Numbered from the stretch's first letter, positions 17,728-28,072 are shown. The stretch: 64,000 nucleotides of DNA from Methylobacterium sp. Leaf104 (GCF_001422885.1 NZ_LMMZ01000001.1:748565-812564); one strand, 5' to 3'. Notes: generated by a model not told the origin, from the sequence alone. Numbers and translations: made by a program.

Positions 17728-18879
17728 GTGGCGCGGAGCGCCGCACTCGATCCCCAGATGCCGCTCGGCCGCGGCGGACTCCGCGCCCGATGGTATGCCC
17801 TTCGGGCCCGCATCGTGGCCGACCCGCGGTTCCAGCGCTGGGCCGCCGGCTTCCCGCTGACGCGACGCATCGCGCGTTCGAATACGCGAGCGCTGTTCGA
17901 TCTCTGCGCCGGGTTCACCTACTCGCAGACGCTTCTCGCCTGCGTCCGCCTGAATCTCTTCGGCCTGCTCTCGAATGGACCCATGTCCGAGGCGGCTCTG
18001 GCCGCCCGTATGGGGCTATCCTCCGAGGCTGCCGCGCGACTCCTCAAGGCGGCGGCCTCGCTGCGCCTGATCCGGCGTCTACCGGATGGCCGCTACCTGC
18101 TGGCGGATCTCGGTGCTGCCCTGGTGGGCAATCCGTCGATTGGCCGAATGATCGAGCACCACGCCCTGCTCTATGACGATCTGCGCGATCCCGTTGCACT
18201 CCTGCGCGGGGAAGCGGGGCGGACGCGTCTGGCGGGTTATTGGCCCTATGCGGGTGAGGATGGGGCCGCCCTGCAGACGGACGCGGTCGCGCCCTACAGC
18301 GGTCTGATGTCGGCGTCACAGGCCTTGATCGCCGAGGATATTCTCGATGCCTACCCGATGCGGCGACACGCCTGCCTGATGGATGTCGGCGGTGGCGAAG
18401 GCGCCTTTCTTGCTGCGGCCGGCCGAACGGCACCTGCCCTCCGGCTCCGTTTGTTCGACCTGCCGGCGGTCGCGCGACGCGCGCACGGGCAACTGGCCCG
18501 GGCCGGTTTCGATGGCCGCTTCGAGACTTTCGGCGGCAGCTTCCTTTCCCACCCCCTACCGCCTGGCGCCGACGTCATCACCCTGGTGCGGATCGTTCAC
18601 GATCACGACGATGCGACCGTTCGCATCCTGCTTCGGGCCGTCCGGGACGCGCTGCCGCCGGGCGGGCGCCTCGTCCTCGCCGAACCCATGAGTGGCACGC
18701 CCGGCGCCGAACAGATCACCGACGCGTATTTCGGATTCTACCTTCTGGCGATGGGCAGCGGGCATTGCCGCACCCGTGAAGAACTGACCGCGCTGCTTCG
18801 CGAGGCCGGATTCGGGCAGACCCGCGAGATCTCCACCCGTCGTCCACTCCTGGCCCGCCTTCTGGTGTCCACGCAATAA
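17728..18879 (+). CDS. crtF: Hydroxyneurosporene O-methyltransferase CrtF
   Basis: 383 residues from GTG at 17728, one base after the crtE stop. An N-terminal dimerisation/winged-helix region (FTYSQTLLACVRLNLFGLLS) precedes a Rossmann SAM-binding domain with LMDVGGGEGAFLAAAG (about residues 212-227). LVRIVHDHDD follows, typical of plant-type O-methyltransferases including CrtF. It methylates the 1-hydroxy group of carotenoids made by CrtC/CrtD. Transcribed with crtE. Confidence 0.92.
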   Translation: MARSAALDPQMPLGRGGLRARWYALRARIVADPRFQRWAAGFPLTRRIARSNTRALFDLCAGFTYSQTLLACVRLNLFGLLSNGPMSEAALAARMGLSSEAAARLLKAAASLRLIRRLPDGRYLLADLGAALVGNPSIGRMIEHHALLYDDLRDPVALLRGEAGRTRLAGYWPYAGEDGAALQTDAVAPYSGLMSASQALIAEDILDAYPMRRHACLMDVGGGEGAFLAAAGRTAPALRLRLFDLPAVARRAHGQLARAGFDGRFETFGGSFLSHPLPPGADVITLVRIVHDHDDATVRILLRAVRDALPPGGRLVLAEPMSGTPGAEQITDAYFGFYLLAMGSGHCRTREELTALLREAGFGQTREISTRRPLLARLLVSTQ

Positions 18880-18891
18880 GACACCGACCAG

Positions 18892-18909
18892 TGTAAGTTA
18901 TGCTTGACG
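18892..18909 (+). promoter_or_regulatory. PpsR/CrtJ-like half-conserved operator before bchC
   Basis: TGTAA-N8-TGACG: matches TGT-N12-ACA except for the last base. It starts 12 bases after the crtF stop and 8 bases before a second, perfect site, an arrangement typical of cooperative PpsR binding. Confidence 0.6.
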
Positions 18910-18917
18910 TTCAAAAG

Positions 18918-18935
18918 TGTCTATCTAGGATGACA
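18918..18935 (+). promoter_or_regulatory. PpsR/CrtJ-type operator before bchC
   Basis: TGT-CTATCTAGGATG-ACA, an exact TGT-N12-ACA site about 55 bases upstream of the bchC ATG. With the adjacent degenerate site it suggests repression of the bchCXYZ-puf superoperon. Confidence 0.75.
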
Positions 18936-18990
18936 TAACAGGTTCGAAGCGAAACGAGCCGAGTCGGTGGATCAGGGGAGGGCAGGCTCG

Positions 18991-19926
18991 ATGCAGACGA
19001 ACGCTGTCGTCCTCCACGATCCCGGCAAGCTCAGCATCGAGAGCTTGGTGCTCGACGATCCCACCGCGGCCGACGCCGTGGTCGCCGTGCGGTGGAGCGG
19101 GATCAGCACCGGAACAGAGCGCCTGCTCTGGACGGGCCGGATGCCCCCGTTTCCCGGAATGGGCTACCCGCTGGTGCCCGGCTACGAATCCGTCGGCGAA
19201 ATCGTGGAGGCCGGGGCCGACAGTGGAGTTCGGGTCGGACAGACCGTGTTCGTCCCCGGCGCCCGCTGCTTTGGCCCGGTGCGCGGGTTGTTCGGCGGGG
19301 CGGCCTCTCATCTCGTCAGTGCTGGTGGCCGGCTGGTTCCGATCGACGACGCGTTGGGCGAGCGCGGAACCTTGATCGCGCTGGCGGCCACCGCACGCCA
19401 TGCCCTCGCAGGCATCGATCTGCAGCGTCCTCTCTTGATCGTTGGCCACGGCGTCCTTGGGCGTCTCGTCGCGCGGATCGCCGGGGCGCTCGGCGGGAGC
19501 CCCAAGGTTTGGGAAACCAATCCCGTCCGCCGCTCGAGCGGTGATGCCTATCTGGTCGTCGCGCCCGATGGGGATGCCCGGCGGGACTACGCGACGATCC
19601 TCGATGTCAGCGGCGACCGCGCGATCCTCGATACGGCCATCGCGCGCCTCGCCCAAGGCGGCGAGATCGTCCTCGCCGGATTCTACGAGGGTCGACTCGA
19701 GTTCGACTTCGCTCCGGCCTTCCTGCGCGAAGCGCGTATCCGCGTCGCTGCCCAATGGCGGCCGGAGGACCTCACGGCGACCCTGGCGCTGATCGCTGCG
19801 GACCGTCTCTCCCTCGACGGCCTCGTCACTCATCGGCGCCCGGCCGCGGACGCTCCTCACGCCTATCGCACGGCCTTCGGCGAGCCGGAGTGCCTGAAGA
19901 TGATCCTGGATTGGAGAGCCGCATGA
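18991..19926 (+). CDS. bchC: 3-hydroxyethyl bacteriochlorophyllide a dehydrogenase BchC
   Basis: 311 residues from the ATG at 18991, preceded by AGGGGAGGG. It is a medium-chain dehydrogenase-like protein that oxidises the C3 hydroxyethyl group to acetyl. Characteristic text includes SGISTGTERLLWTG, PLVPGYESVGEIVEAG and the nucleotide-binding LIVGHGVLGRLVARIAG. It heads bchCXYZ and overlaps bchX by 4 bases. Confidence 0.95.
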   Translation: MQTNAVVLHDPGKLSIESLVLDDPTAADAVVAVRWSGISTGTERLLWTGRMPPFPGMGYPLVPGYESVGEIVEAGADSGVRVGQTVFVPGARCFGPVRGLFGGAASHLVSAGGRLVPIDDALGERGTLIALAATARHALAGIDLQRPLLIVGHGVLGRLVARIAGALGGSPKVWETNPVRRSSGDAYLVVAPDGDARRDYATILDVSGDRAILDTAIARLAQGGEIVLAGFYEGRLEFDFAPAFLREARIRVAAQWRPEDLTATLALIAADRLSLDGLVTHRRPAADAPHAYRTAFGEPECLKMILDWRAA

Positions 19927-20924
19927 ACATGCAGCTGAACGGCGCGGCCCTGAAGGCCTCCGAGGCGCTCCGCGCGGAGGCCGGCATCGAACCGGATCCC
20001 GTACCGGTGAAGGCCACCAAGGAGACGCAGATCATCGCGATCTACGGCAAGGGCGGAATCGGCAAGTCGTTCACGCTGGCCAACCTCAGCTACATGATGG
20101 CCCAGCAGGGCAAGAAAGTCCTGCTCATCGGGTGTGATCCGAAGAGCGACACCACCTCGTTGTTGTTCGGCGGACGCGCCTGCCCGACGATCATCGAGAC
20201 CTCGACCAGGAAGAAGCTCGCCGGCGAGCAGGTCGCGATCGGCGACGTGTGCTTCAAGCGCGATGGTGTCTACGCCATGGAACTCGGCGGGCCCGAGGTC
20301 GGGCGTGGCTGCGGCGGACGCGGCATCATCCACGGCTTCGAGCTGCTGGAGAAGCTCGGCTTCCACGAGTGGGGCTTCGATTACGTCCTGCTCGACTTCC
20401 TCGGCGACGTGGTCTGCGGCGGCTTCGGCCTGCCGATCGCCCGCGACATGTGCCAGAAGGTCATCGTCGTCGGCTCGAACGATCTCCAGTCGCTCTACGT
20501 CGCCAACAACGTCTGTTCGGCGGTGGAATACTTCCGCAAGCTCGGCGGCAACGTCGGCGTCGGCGGCCTCGTCATCAACAAAGACGACGGCACCGGCGAG
20601 GCCCAGGCCTTCGCGGCCGCCGTCGGCATCCCGGTCCTCGCCTCGATCCCGGCCGACGACGACATCCGCAAGAAGAGCGCGAATTACGAGATCATCGGGC
20701 GCCCCGAGAGCCAATGGGGATCGCTGTTCGCCGACCTGGCGCAGAACGTCCATGCGGCGACCCCCAACCATCCGACGCCCCTGAACCAGGACGGTCTCCT
20801 GGGCCTGTTCAAGGGCGAGGCCGTCGGCCGCGGCGTCACCCTGGTACCCGCCACCTTCGAGGACATGTGCGGCACGGCGCAGGTCGTGAAGCCATCCCTC
20901 GAAGTCGTCTACGACGAGGTCTGA
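19923..20924 (+). CDS. bchX: Chlorophyllide a reductase iron protein BchX
   Basis: 333 residues. BchX is the NifH-like ATPase that feeds electrons to BchY/BchZ. The P-loop IYGKGGIGKSFTLANLS lies near residues 40-56. The two Fe4S4 cysteine segments are GPEVGRGCGGRGI and LGDVVCGGFGLP, and the switch text GCDPKSDTT is present. ATGA overlap with bchC. The length of about 333 and the extended N-terminus separate it from BchL. Confidence 0.97.
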   Translation: MNMQLNGAALKASEALRAEAGIEPDPVPVKATKETQIIAIYGKGGIGKSFTLANLSYMMAQQGKKVLLIGCDPKSDTTSLLFGGRACPTIIETSTRKKLAGEQVAIGDVCFKRDGVYAMELGGPEVGRGCGGRGIIHGFELLEKLGFHEWGFDYVLLDFLGDVVCGGFGLPIARDMCQKVIVVGSNDLQSLYVANNVCSAVEYFRKLGGNVGVGGLVINKDDGTGEAQAFAAAVGIPVLASIPADDDIRKKSANYEIIGRPESQWGSLFADLAQNVHAATPNHPTPLNQDGLLGLFKGEAVGRGVTLVPATFEDMCGTAQVVKPSLEVVYDEV

Positions 20925-20930
20925 CGCATC

Positions 20931-22511
20931 ATGGCCGTCACCCTCGACATCGCCGATCTCCGCGCCCGTAAGGAGCGTCCGGCTTCGAGCCTCGCCCCGG
21001 TGCCGTCCGCTTCGGCCGAGGTCGTGAACCTTGCGGCCGTGAAGGGGGACGGCCTCGGCTGCCATTCCGGCAAGGACACGATGCGGGCGGCCGCCGAGGC
21101 CGCCGGCATGTCCGACACCCTGGAGCAACTCCGGAAGGACTATCCGACCGGCCCGCACGATCAGCCCCAGAGCATGTGCCCGGCCTTCGGCTCGCTCCGG
21201 GTCGGCCTGCGGATGCGCCGCACGGCGACGATCCTCTCCGGCTCGGCGTGCTGCGTCTACGGCCTGACCTTCACCTCGCATTTCTATGGCGCCAAGCGGA
21301 GCGTCGGCTACGTGCCGTTCAACTCCGAGACCCTCGTTACCGGAAAGCTGTTCGAAGATATCCGCGAAGCGGTTTTCCATGTGGCCAAGCCCACCGAGTA
21401 CGACGCGGTTGTCGTCATCAATCTCTGCGTGCCAACGGCCTCCGGCGTGCCCTTGCGCCTGCTGCCGAAGGAGATCGACGGAGTCCGCATCATCGGGATC
21501 GACGTTCCCGGCTTCGGGGTCCCCACCCATGCCGAGGCCAAGGACGTCCTGGCCGGCGCGATGCTGAAGTTCGCGCGCGCCGAGGCCGAGCAGGGACCCG
21601 TCCAGGCGCCCCGCACCGGCCGGGCCGAGCGCCCGACCGTCGCCCTCCTCGGCGAGATGTTCCCGGCCGATCCGGTCGTCATCGGCGGATTGCTGGAGCC
21701 GCTGGGCCTGAGTGCCGGTCCCGTGGTGCCCACACGGGAATGGCGCGAGCTCTACGCGGCGCTCGACTGCACCGCCGTGGCGGCGATCCATCCCTTCTAT
21801 ACCGCGTCGCTCCGCGAGTTCTCAGCGGCCGGTCGGCCGATCGTCGGCTCGGCACCCGTCGGGCACGACGGCACCGCCGACTGGCTCGATCGCATCGGCG
21901 AGGCCTGCGCCGTGCCGCGCGCCACCGTGGAGGCGGCCAAGAACCGCGTCCTGCCCATGATCCAGGGTGCGCTTGCCGCCAACCCCATTCGGGGACGAAT
22001 CACGCTGTCGGGCTACGAAGGCTCCGAACTGCTGGTTGGCCGCCTCCTTGTGGAGAGTGGTGCGGACCTCGCCTATGTGGGCACCGCCTGCCCACGTACC
22101 CCCCATTCCGAGGCCGACCGGGACTGGCTCGAGGCCCGTGGCGTCACGGTTCGCTACCGGGCGTCCCTCGAGGACGACCTCGCGGCCCTGATGGATGTCC
22201 GACCCGACCTCGCCATCGGCACCACGCCCGTGGTGCAGAAGGCCAAGGCGCTCGGTATTCCCGCCCTCTACTTCACCAACCTGATCTCGGCCCGTCCGCT
22301 CATGGGCGTGGCAGGAGCCGGCTCCCTCGCCAAGGTCATTAATGCCGCGCTGGGCAACCGCGCGCGCTTCGATGCCATGCGGGATTTCTTTGACGGCGTC
22401 GGCGAGGGCCACGCCGCCGGCATTTGGGAAGACGTGCCGAAGCTCCGTCGAAACGTCGCTTCCGCGGTACGAGCGAAGCCCGCCCACGATCCGATCGGGG
22501 AGATGGCCTGA
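20931..22511 (+). CDS. bchY: Chlorophyllide a reductase subunit BchY
   Basis: 526 residues, NifD-like. With BchZ it forms the catalytic component that reduces the C7-C8 bond of chlorophyllide a. N-terminal cysteines in [19 protein letters not shown] and [11 protein letters not shown] are in the places expected for cluster ligation. It starts 6 bases after bchX and its stop overlaps the bchZ start by one base (TGATG). Confidence 0.96.
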   Translation: MAVTLDIADLRARKERPASSLAPVPSASAEVVNLAAVKGDGLGCHSGKDTMRAAAEAAGMSDTLEQLRKDYPTGPHDQPQSMCPAFGSLRVGLRMRRTATILSGSACCVYGLTFTSHFYGAKRSVGYVPFNSETLVTGKLFEDIREAVFHVAKPTEYDAVVVINLCVPTASGVPLRLLPKEIDGVRIIGIDVPGFGVPTHAEAKDVLAGAMLKFARAEAEQGPVQAPRTGRAERPTVALLGEMFPADPVVIGGLLEPLGLSAGPVVPTREWRELYAALDCTAVAAIHPFYTASLREFSAAGRPIVGSAPVGHDGTADWLDRIGEACAVPRATVEAAKNRVLPMIQGALAANPIRGRITLSGYEGSELLVGRLLVESGADLAYVGTACPRTPHSEADRDWLEARGVTVRYRASLEDDLAALMDVRPDLAIGTTPVVQKAKALGIPALYFTNLISARPLMGVAGAGSLAKVINAALGNRARFDAMRDFFDGVGEGHAAGIWEDVPKLRRNVASAVRAKPAHDPIGEMA

Positions 22512-23977
22512 TGCTCGTCCTCGACCATGACCGGGCGGGCGGCTACTGGGGCGCCGTCTACGTCTTCACCGCCATCAAGGGGCTGCAGGTCGTCATCGAC
22601 GGTCCGGTGGGCTGCGAGAACCTGCCGGTGACCTCGGTGCTGCACTACACCGACGCCCTGCCGCCGCACGAACTGCCCATCGTGGTCACGGGCCTCGCCG
22701 AAGAGGAACTCGGCCGCCACGGCACCGAGGCCGCGATGAAGCGGGCGCACGCCACCCTGGACCCGGCTCAGCCGAGCGTGGTCGTCACCGGCTCCATCGC
22801 CGAGATGATCGGCGGCGGCGTGACCCCCGAGGGCACCAACCTCCAACGCTTCCTGCCGCGCACCATCGACGAGGACCAGTGGCAGACCGCCGACCGGGCC
22901 ATGTCCTGGCTCTGGCAGGAATACGGCGCGAAGCGCTTTGCCAAGAAGGGCATTCCGGCGCGACCTGAGCGCCAGGAGGGCGTGAAGCCGCGGGTGAACC
23001 TGATCGGGCCCGCCTACGGCACATTCAACATGCCCTCGGATCTGGCTGAGATCCGCCGCCTGGTGGAGGGCATCGGCGCCGAGGTGAACCTCGTTTTTCC
23101 CCTCGGCTCGCACCTCGCCGACGTGCCCGCGCTCGTAAATGCCGATGCCAACATCTGTCTCTACCGCGAGTTCGGCCGCCTGCTCTGCGAGGCCCTGGAG
23201 CGTCCCTACTTCCAGGCGCCGATCGGCATCCTCTCGACGACGCGGTTCCTGCGTGCTCTCGGCGAGGCACTCGGCCTCGATCCCGAGCCGTTCATCGAGC
23301 GCGAGAAGCACACCACGATCAAGCCGATCTGGGATCTCTGGCGCTCGGTGACGCAGGATTTCTTCGGGACGGCGAGCTTCGGGATCGTGGCCTCGGAGAC
23401 CTATGCGCGGGGTGTCCGGCACTTTCTCGAGGACGAGATGGGGCTGCCCTGCCACTTTTCGGTGTCCCGTAGGGCCGGTGCGAAGACCGACAACGCCGCC
23501 ATTCGCGAGATGATCGCGAAGAATCCGCCCTTGGTCCTCTTCGGGTCCTTCAACGAGCGGATGTACGCGGCCGAAGCGGGCGCCCGCGCCGTGTTCGTGC
23601 CGGCCTCGTTCCCTGGAGCGATCATCCGGCGGCACACCGGCACGCCCTTCATGGGCTTTTCCGGGGCGACCTACCTCGTCCAGGAGGTCTGCAACGCGCT
23701 CTTCGACATGCTCTTCCACATCCTGCCGCTCGCGCGCGACATGGACAAGGTCGAGGCGACCCCGGCGCGCCTCCACCGCGAGCTGGCCTGGGACGAGGCG
23801 GCCCGCGCCCGTCTCGACGAGCTCGTCGAGGCCCATCCCGTGCTGGTGCGGATTTCGGCGGCCAAGCGTCTGCGCGACGCGGCCGAGCGCGTCGCCCGGG
23901 TCGAGGGCGGGACGCGTGTCGGCATCGACCATGTCGAGCGCGCCCGCGCCGAAGCCAGCCTGGGAGCTGCCGCATGA
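22511..23977 (+). CDS. bchZ: Chlorophyllide a reductase subunit BchZ
   Basis: 488 residues, NifK-like, partner of BchY. Visible family text includes [20 protein letters not shown] and [17 protein letters not shown] near the N-terminus, and [14 protein letters not shown] with a C-terminal PCP-red-like region ([15 protein letters not shown]). It begins on TGATG with bchY and is followed by the puf genes, consistent with a bchCXYZ-puf superoperon. Confidence 0.96.
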   Translation: MLVLDHDRAGGYWGAVYVFTAIKGLQVVIDGPVGCENLPVTSVLHYTDALPPHELPIVVTGLAEEELGRHGTEAAMKRAHATLDPAQPSVVVTGSIAEMIGGGVTPEGTNLQRFLPRTIDEDQWQTADRAMSWLWQEYGAKRFAKKGIPARPERQEGVKPRVNLIGPAYGTFNMPSDLAEIRRLVEGIGAEVNLVFPLGSHLADVPALVNADANICLYREFGRLLCEALERPYFQAPIGILSTTRFLRALGEALGLDPEPFIEREKHTTIKPIWDLWRSVTQDFFGTASFGIVASETYARGVRHFLEDEMGLPCHFSVSRRAGAKTDNAAIREMIAKNPPLVLFGSFNERMYAAEAGARAVFVPASFPGAIIRRHTGTPFMGFSGATYLVQEVCNALFDMLFHILPLARDMDKVEATPARLHRELAWDEAARARLDELVEAHPVLVRISAAKRLRDAAERVARVEGGTRVGIDHVERARAEASLGAAA

Positions 23978-24111
23978 GCGCACCTTCCGGCCTCAACCCC
24001 CATTCCCTTTCCGGCTGGTACGGCGCGGCGCCGTCCAGCTGGTCGATGCCGACCCCGCGCGTCCCGAACCAGATGCGCCCCGCCGCGAAACGCCAGGAGG
24101 AGACTCATCCC

Positions 24112-24327
24112 ATGCAACGTTCGCTGAATCCGGTGTCGCGCCTGCATCAGGACGAGGTCCAGTTTCGGATCATCCTGGCCTCCACCTATCCCTTCTTCCT
24201 GGTCGCCGCACTCGCGCAGCGTGTGATTCCCCAGGCCAAGAGCACATTGCCGCAGCAACGTCGCTCGGTCTTCGCGGAGGCGCGGGCGATGGCCGTCTCG
24301 GCGATCCCCTTCGTCTTCATGGGGTGA
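24112..24327 (+). CDS. pufQ: PufQ-like small membrane protein
   Basis: 71 residues from the ATG at 24112, preceded by AGGAGG (24095-24100). One hydrophobic segment (FRIILASTYPFFLVAALAQR) is followed by SVFAEARAMAVSAIPFVFMG. Known PufQ proteins have the same layout: a single helix then a conserved Arg-Ala/Ile-Pro C-terminal block. PufQ stimulates bacteriochlorophyll supply to the puf complexes. The frame is open back to an ATG at 23974 overlapping the bchZ stop, but that 46-residue extension is low-complexity. The assignment rests on position and pattern, not close identity. Confidence 0.62.
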   Translation: MQRSLNPVSRLHQDEVQFRIILASTYPFFLVAALAQRVIPQAKSTLPQQRRSVFAEARAMAVSAIPFVFMG

Positions 24328-24344
24328 CCCTCCCCAGGCAGGAA

Positions 24345-24360
24345 CCGCAGTTCGCTGCGG
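24345..24360 (+). other. RNA hairpin with TTCG tetraloop in the puf leader
   Basis: CCGCAG-TTCG-CTGCGG: a 6-bp stem closed by a UUCG loop in RNA, 18 bases after the pufQ-like stop. The 202-base gap (24328-24529) between that gene and pufB holds no ORF that I can support. It probably contains the pufB leader and RNA processing signals. Confidence 0.45.
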
Positions 24361-24529
24361 CGCCTCCCTGACCTGTTTTGCCCTCGGGTCGAGGCCCTAT
24401 GCCCGCCCCCGATCGACCTCCCGTCCGAACTGGCGGGAAGGACCGCCGAAGCCGCGCCGCGCGGCCGCAGGCGCACCCCGCCGTCTCCCGTCCCACGGGC
24501 GCGGCTAGTCAAAGCGGAGGTTTGAACCG

Positions 24530-24751
24530 ATGGCCAATGGCATTGTCGAGAAACCGAGCAGCCTGTCCGGGCTGACGGAACCGGAAGCCAAGGAGTTCCA
24601 CGCGATCTTCTTGACGAGCTTCATCATCTTCACGGCGATCGCCGTGGTCGCCCACATCCTCGTGTGGCTATGGCGCCCGTGGCTGCCCGGACCGAAGGGC
24701 TACGCCGCCCTCGAGACGGCGGCCCAGGGCGTCGTCTCCCTGCTCTCCTGA
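24530..24751 (+). CDS. pufB: LH1 light-harvesting beta polypeptide PufB
   Basis: 73 residues. The cytoplasmic N-terminus ends in [18 protein letters not shown]. The transmembrane helix contains [16 protein letters not shown], in which the His is the bacteriochlorophyll ligand and the WRPWLP tail is the classic beta-polypeptide end. It is slightly long for a beta chain because of a 20-residue extension ([14 protein letters not shown]...). A GGAGG ribosome site precedes the ATG. It pairs with PufA 14 bases downstream. Confidence 0.95.
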   Translation: MANGIVEKPSSLSGLTEPEAKEFHAIFLTSFIIFTAIAVVAHILVWLWRPWLPGPKGYAALETAAQGVVSLLS

Positions 24752-24765
24752 GAAGGACCCTCATC

Positions 24766-24954
24766 ATGCACAAGGTCTGGCTTCTCTTCGATCCGCGCCG
24801 CACCCTGGTGGCGCTCTTCACCTTCCTGTTCATTCTGGCGCTGCTGATCCACTTCATTCTACTCAGCACCGACCGGTTCAACTGGCTGGAGGGTCCCAAG
24901 GCGCCGCGCGCCGCCAACGCGCAGACACTGGTTCTGCCGACGATGCCCGCCTGA
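24766..24954 (+). CDS. pufA: LH1 light-harvesting alpha polypeptide PufA
   Basis: 62 residues starting [20 protein letters not shown], a typical LH1-alpha N-terminus. The helix carries the bacteriochlorophyll-ligating His in [20 protein letters not shown]. Together with PufB it forms the ring around the reaction centre. AGAAGGA lies just upstream of the ATG. Confidence 0.96.
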   Translation: MHKVWLLFDPRRTLVALFTFLFILALLIHFILLSTDRFNWLEGPKAPRAANAQTLVLPTMPA

Positions 24955-24999
24955 CCAGGCCGGCATCGAAAGCAGAGTACCTCGAAAACGGATGATCGG

Positions 25000-25021
25000 C
25001 GGGCTGGCCACGAGCCACCCG
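25000..25021 (+). other. pufA-pufL intercistronic hairpin
   Basis: CGGG(C)TGGC at 25000-25008 pairs with GCCACCCG at 25014-25021 around a CACGA loop. In purple bacteria a stem-loop between pufA and pufL stabilises the upstream pufBA mRNA and raises the LH1:RC ratio; this structure is in the right place for that role. Confidence 0.5.
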
Positions 25022-25065
25022 TCGACCATCGCCGACAAGTCTGGTGATGGGCCTGGGAGGTCGCG

Positions 25066-25890
25066 ATGGCGATGCTGAGTTTCGAACGAAAATACCGCGT
25101 CCGCGGTGGCACGCTGGTCGGCGGAGATCTGTTCGATTTCTGGGTCGGGCCGTTCTATGTCGGCTTCTTCGGCGTCACAACGCTGTTCTTCTCTGTGCTC
25201 GGCACGGCCCTGATCATCTACGGCGCGGCGCTCGGGCCGACCTGGAACATCTGGCAGATCAACATTGCGCCGCCCGACCTGAAATACGGGCTCGCTCTGG
25301 CTCCCCTCCAGGAGGGCGGCCTCTGGCAGATCATCACCTTCTGCGCGGTGGGCGCCTTCTCCTCCTGGGCTCTGCGGGAGGTCGAGATCTGTCGTAAGCT
25401 GGGCATCGGCTACCACGTGCCCTTCGCCTTCTCGGTTGCGATCTTCGCCTATGTCACGCTGGTGGTGATCCGGCCCCTGCTGATGGGTGCCTGGGGACAC
25501 GGCTTCCCCTACGGTATCCTCTCCCATCTCGATTGGGTCTCGAACACCGGATACCAGTACCTGCACTTCCACTACAATCCAGCGCATATGCTGGCGGTGA
25601 CGTTCTTCTTCACGACGACGCTGGCGCTCTCGCTCCACGGCTCATTGATCCTGTCCTCTACCAATCCAGGCAAGGGAGAGGTGGTCAAGACCCCCGAGCA
25701 CGAGGACACCTTCTTCCGCGACACTATCGGCTACTCGATCGGAACCCTGGGCATCCATCGGCTCGGCCTGTTCCTGGCCCTGTCGGCGGGTTTCTGGAGC
25801 GCGGTCTGCATCGTCATCAGCGGTCCGATCTGGACCCGTGGCTGGCCCGAGTGGTGGGGCTGGTGGCTCAATCTCCCGGTCTGGCGCTGA
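25066..25890 (+). CDS. pufL: Photosynthetic reaction centre L subunit
   Basis: 274 residues with five transmembrane helices, the normal length. It begins [20 protein letters not shown]. Special-pair/accessory ligands lie in [20 protein letters not shown], and the non-haem iron/quinone region is in [20 protein letters not shown]. With PufM and PuhA it forms the charge-separating core. A GGGAGG ribosome site precedes the ATG. Confidence 0.98.
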   Translation: MAMLSFERKYRVRGGTLVGGDLFDFWVGPFYVGFFGVTTLFFSVLGTALIIYGAALGPTWNIWQINIAPPDLKYGLALAPLQEGGLWQIITFCAVGAFSSWALREVEICRKLGIGYHVPFAFSVAIFAYVTLVVIRPLLMGAWGHGFPYGILSHLDWVSNTGYQYLHFHYNPAHMLAVTFFFTTTLALSLHGSLILSSTNPGKGEVVKTPEHEDTFFRDTIGYSIGTLGIHRLGLFLALSAGFWSAVCIVISGPIWTRGWPEWWGWWLNLPVWR

Positions 25891-25917
25891 TCTCGAAAAA
25901 GGGAGGCTCGCGACACC

Positions 25918-26910
25918 ATGGCCTACTACCAGAACATCTTCTCCGAAGTTCAGGTCCGCCCGATCTCGCCGGACCTCGGCATCCCAGTCGACTCGAACAA
26001 GCGCTGGGGCACACCATTCAACTCCTACCTGTTCGGCCTCATCGGCAACGCCCAGGTCGGCCCGATCTATATCGGCTATCTCGGGGCACTCTCCTTCGCC
26101 TGCGGCCTGATCGCCTTCGAGATCATCGGCCTCAACATGTGGGCGAGCGTGAATTGGGACCCGATTCAATTCGTGCGCCAGCTTCCCTGGCTTGCCCTCG
26201 AGCCGCCTCGACCGCAATACGGCCTGCGGGTCCTGCCACCCCTGGCCGAGGGCGGGTGGTGGCTGATCGCGGGGTTCTTCCTCACCGCCTCGGTGCTGCT
26301 CTGGTGGCTGCGCCTGTTTCGCCGGGCCAAGGCACTCGGCCTCGGCTACCACGTGCCCTGGGCCTTCGCCTCTGCGATCTGGTTGTTCCTCGTCCTCGGC
26401 TTCATCCGGCCGGTGCTGATGGGGTCCTGGAGCGAGGCGGTGCCCTTCGGCATCTTCCCGCACCTCGACTGGACCGCCGCGTTCTCACTGCGCTACGGCA
26501 ACCTGTTCTACAATCCCTTCCACATGCTCTCGATCGTCTTCCTCTACGGGTCGACGCTGCTCTTCGCGATGCATGGCGGGACCATCCTTGCTGTGAGCCG
26601 CTTCGGCGGCGAGCGTGAGATCGACCAGATCGTCGACCGCGGGACCGCAACGGAGCGCGCCGCCCTATTTTGGCGCTGGACCATGGGCTTCAACGCCACC
26701 ATGGAGTCGGTTCACCGCTGGGCTTGGTGGTTCGCGGTCCTGACGACGCTCACCGGCGGCATCGGCATCCTGCTCACCGGCACCGTCGTCGACAACTGGT
26801 ACCTCTGGGCGGTCAAGCACGGCGTCGCCCCGTCCTATCCGCAGGTCTATCCGCCGGTCATCGATCCGTTGAGCGTGTCGCCCACCACCATTCCCGGGGG
26901 AGCTCCATGA
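25918..26910 (+). CDS. pufM: Photosynthetic reaction centre M subunit
   Basis: 330 residues, five transmembrane helices, starting [19 protein letters not shown]. The RC-M signature includes [20 protein letters not shown] and the iron/quinone region [20 protein letters not shown]. It is located 27 bases after pufL, and its stop overlaps the pufC start (ATGA). Confidence 0.98.
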   Translation: MAYYQNIFSEVQVRPISPDLGIPVDSNKRWGTPFNSYLFGLIGNAQVGPIYIGYLGALSFACGLIAFEIIGLNMWASVNWDPIQFVRQLPWLALEPPRPQYGLRVLPPLAEGGWWLIAGFFLTASVLLWWLRLFRRAKALGLGYHVPWAFASAIWLFLVLGFIRPVLMGSWSEAVPFGIFPHLDWTAAFSLRYGNLFYNPFHMLSIVFLYGSTLLFAMHGGTILAVSRFGGEREIDQIVDRGTATERAALFWRWTMGFNATMESVHRWAWWFAVLTTLTGGIGILLTGTVVDNWYLWAVKHGVAPSYPQVYPPVIDPLSVSPTTIPGGAP

Positions 26911-28016
26911 AGACCTTCTTCACCGTCCTCGGAGCCTCCATCGCCTTCTTTCTCACGGTGGCGATGGTGGGGTTGACCGATTGGGATCGACCGCCGCTGG
27001 CGGTCCATCAGAACGGCTTTCGTGGCACTGCGATGGCACAGGTCCATACCCGCGAAGGCGTCGAGGAAACCAAGGCGGCCAACCTCGCGCCGGCTCCCGC
27101 CGATCCGGCCGAGCCCGGCGAGGAACTCGCCGGCACGACCTACGAGAACGTCCAGGTCCTCAAGAACGTCAGCGTCAATGAATTCAATCGGCTGATGGCT
27201 TCGATGACCGAATGGGTCAGCCCCGAGCAGGGCTGTACCTACTGTCACAATACCGAGAACATGGCCGACGACAGCCTATATCAGAAGAAGGTCGCGCGCC
27301 GGATGCTGCAGATGACGCAGCACATCAACAGTTCCTGGAAGGACAATCACGTGGGTGGCGCCGGCGTGACCTGCTACACCTGTCACCGCGGGCAGCCGGT
27401 GCCGGCCAACATCTGGTTCACCCAGCCGGGTCCCAACCGGCCAGGCGGCTTCATCGCCCGCAACAACGGGCAGAACATGGCCGCGCCCTCGGTCGGCCTG
27501 GCTTCATTGCCCTACGATACGCTCACAGAGTATCTCGCCGACAAGAACATCGACAACAACGCGATCCGTGTGAACGCGACAACGGCGCTGCCGACGACGA
27601 AGGGCAAGCCGATCCAGGATGCGGAGAAGACCTACGGATTGATGATCCATATGTCGGAAGGTCTTGGGGTGAACTGTACCTTCTGCCACAACACCCGGGC
27701 GATCTCGAACTGGTCGCAGAGCACGCCCCAGAGGACCACCGCCTGGCACGGCATCCGGATGGTGCGGGACATCAACGGCAACTATCTTGAGCCGCTGCTG
27801 TCGACCTTCCCGCCGAACCGCCTCGGCGCCCTTGGCGACGTGCCGAAGGTGAACTGCACCACCTGTCACAACGGGGTCAGCAAGCCGCTGAACGGGGCTC
27901 ACGTGATCGATGCCTATCCGGAACTCGCGAAATCCACCGAGACCGCGAGTGCGGCTGACCCCAAAGCGCCTGAAACGACAGCTCCGATGCAACAGCCGGT
28001 GCCGGCGCCGCAATAA
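26907..28016 (+). CDS. pufC: RC-bound tetrahaem cytochrome PufC
   Basis: 369 residues. Four haem motifs are visible: CTYCH (about residue 110), CYTCH (about 155), CTFCH (about 257) and CTTCH (about 317). The N-terminus is an uncleaved-looking anchor ([20 protein letters not shown]) with no lipobox cysteine, so it is probably held by this helix rather than by a lipid. PufC re-reduces the photo-oxidised special pair from soluble cytochromes. The last 25 residues are Ala/Pro/Thr-rich. Confidence 0.96.
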   Translation: MKTFFTVLGASIAFFLTVAMVGLTDWDRPPLAVHQNGFRGTAMAQVHTREGVEETKAANLAPAPADPAEPGEELAGTTYENVQVLKNVSVNEFNRLMASMTEWVSPEQGCTYCHNTENMADDSLYQKKVARRMLQMTQHINSSWKDNHVGGAGVTCYTCHRGQPVPANIWFTQPGPNRPGGFIARNNGQNMAAPSVGLASLPYDTLTEYLADKNIDNNAIRVNATTALPTTKGKPIQDAEKTYGLMIHMSEGLGVNCTFCHNTRAISNWSQSTPQRTTAWHGIRMVRDINGNYLEPLLSTFPPNRLGALGDVPKVNCTTCHNGVSKPLNGAHVIDAYPELAKSTETASAADPKAPETTAPMQQPVPAPQ

Positions 28017-28041
28017 ATAATGCCGCCTTATGTATGAGGAG

Positions 28042-28072
28042 AAACGCCGCTGGGGCCATCCCAGCGGCGTTT
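28042..28072 (+). terminator. Strong hairpin ending the puf operon (bidirectional)
   Basis: A perfect 13-bp stem: AAACGCCGCTGGG (28042-28054) and CCCAGCGGCGTTT (28060-28072) with a GCCAT loop. The A-run on one side and T-run on the other suit intrinsic termination from both directions. It lies between convergent pufC and the cytochrome c gene. Confidence 0.85.

Noticed and set aside
23974..24111. Longer PufQ-like start overlapping bchZ
   Set aside because: The extension is Ser/Pro-rich and unlike the family; AGGAGG before 24112 supports the shorter form, although coupling via ATGA remains possible.
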